Assembly (NCBI GenBank): GCA_029007015.1
Contig: JAQXHB010000055.1
Coordinates: 1-6,142, forward strand
From: Bacillota bacterium
Lineage (GTDB): Bacteria; Bacillota; Clostridia; Oscillospirales; Acutalibacteraceae
Direction of reading: 5' to 3'
DNA: 6,142 nt
The notes beneath the pieces were generated by a model. It was not told where the DNA came from. It saw nothing but the letters and a program-made list of their open reading frames with translations, and ran no database searches. Positions 5,901 to 6,142 of the stretch are shown here, one piece after another; within the stretch, counting starts at the first letter, position 1, and each line of letters starts with the position of its first letter. A program made the position numbers and the translations under genes.

Positions 5901-6142
5901 TTAAAATCCGCAGTCTTTCGCCAGTGATGCGGCGCGGTCAAACAGGCAGGCTATGTGTCGGTCGTCATGAGCATCGCTCGATAGCACCACCCTGCCGCCG
6001 AGTGAGTTCCACCTACGCAATATGTCCTCTGACGGATAGGGCTGCTTGGTATAGCCGCGCGCCATACCTCCGGTATTTATCTCCAGAGTAACCTCCCCCG
6101 CCAAACAGCCAAGTGCAGTGCGCCATGCTGCAATGTACCTAT
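5901..6142 (-). CDS. hisJ: Histidinol-phosphatase, PHP family (partial, C-terminal end only)
   Basis: The reading frame is open to the window edge, so the N-terminal part of the gene is missing. The 79 visible residues match the end of PHP-type histidinol-phosphatases (HisJ/HisK), which dephosphorylate histidinol phosphate in the eighth enzymatic step of histidine synthesis. The marks are LEINTGGMARGYTKQPYPS (residues 19-37 of the visible part), then the segment GGRVVLSSDAHDDRHI (48-63), whose SDAH supplies the last metal-binding Asp and His of the PHP active site. A short helix and the end of the protein follow (FDRAASLAKDCGF, stop at 5901-5903). It cannot be the unrelated HAD-type phosphatase of HisB. 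Other PHP hydrolases share the DAH motif, but EINTGG with ARGY and PYPS favours histidinol-phosphatase. Nothing here shows whether other his genes lie upstream. Confidence 0.85.
   Translation of the reverse strand, partial: RYIAAWRTALGCLAGEVTLEINTGGMARGYTKQPYPSEDILRRWNSLGGRVVLSSDAHDDRHIACLFDRAASLAKDCGF

Noticed and set aside
5901..6104. A complete 67-residue gene starting with TTG at 6102-6104
   Set aside because: The frame stays open to the window edge and the upstream residues continue the histidinol-phosphatase fold, so it is the tail of a longer gene.

Overview
This is ordinary bacterial chromosome, most likely from an anaerobic Firmicute of the Clostridia type. The inference rests on several things: the tRNA gene encodes its own CCA end, the genes have strong AGGAG-type ribosome binding sites, both promoters carry the Gram-positive TGTGn extended -10 motif, there is an Fe-S type Rrf2 regulator, and methionine synthase is split into a short cobalamin enzyme plus a separate reactivation protein. 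I cannot name the genus. No phage, transposon, CRISPR or defence gene is visible.

Layout: a tRNA-Ala(GGC) gene (11-86, + strand) runs straight into a 20-bp perfect hairpin (86-135) that can terminate transcription from both sides. Everything else is on the minus strand. Reading in that direction from the right edge: the C-terminal end of a histidinol-phosphatase of the PHP family (5901 to beyond 6142); a good promoter (5860-5888); a leader of about 140 nt with a tandem repeat and competing stems; then ilvE (branched-chain aminotransferase), metF (methylenetetrahydrofolate reductase), a stand-alone MetH activation-domain protein, and metH (cobalamin methionine synthase without its own activation domain). 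The last three junctions are 26, 1 and 4 nt, so these four genes form one operon. After metH, a second promoter carrying a palindrome drives an Rrf2/IscR-like regulator with four cysteines (192-590).

How the genes work together: MetF makes 5-methyl-THF, MetH moves its methyl group through cobalamin to homocysteine to give methionine, and the activation protein probably performs the reductive remethylation of oxidised cob(II)alamin that larger MetH enzymes do with a built-in C-terminal domain. IlvE makes Leu, Ile and Val. In some Firmicutes, enzymes of its subfamily also transaminate ketomethiobutyrate to methionine, which would explain its place in this operon (inference).

The points most worth checking are the cysteine-rich tail on the activation protein, the operator-like palindrome inside the rrf2 promoter, and the repeat-containing ilvE leader. 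I did not find a clearly new system here.
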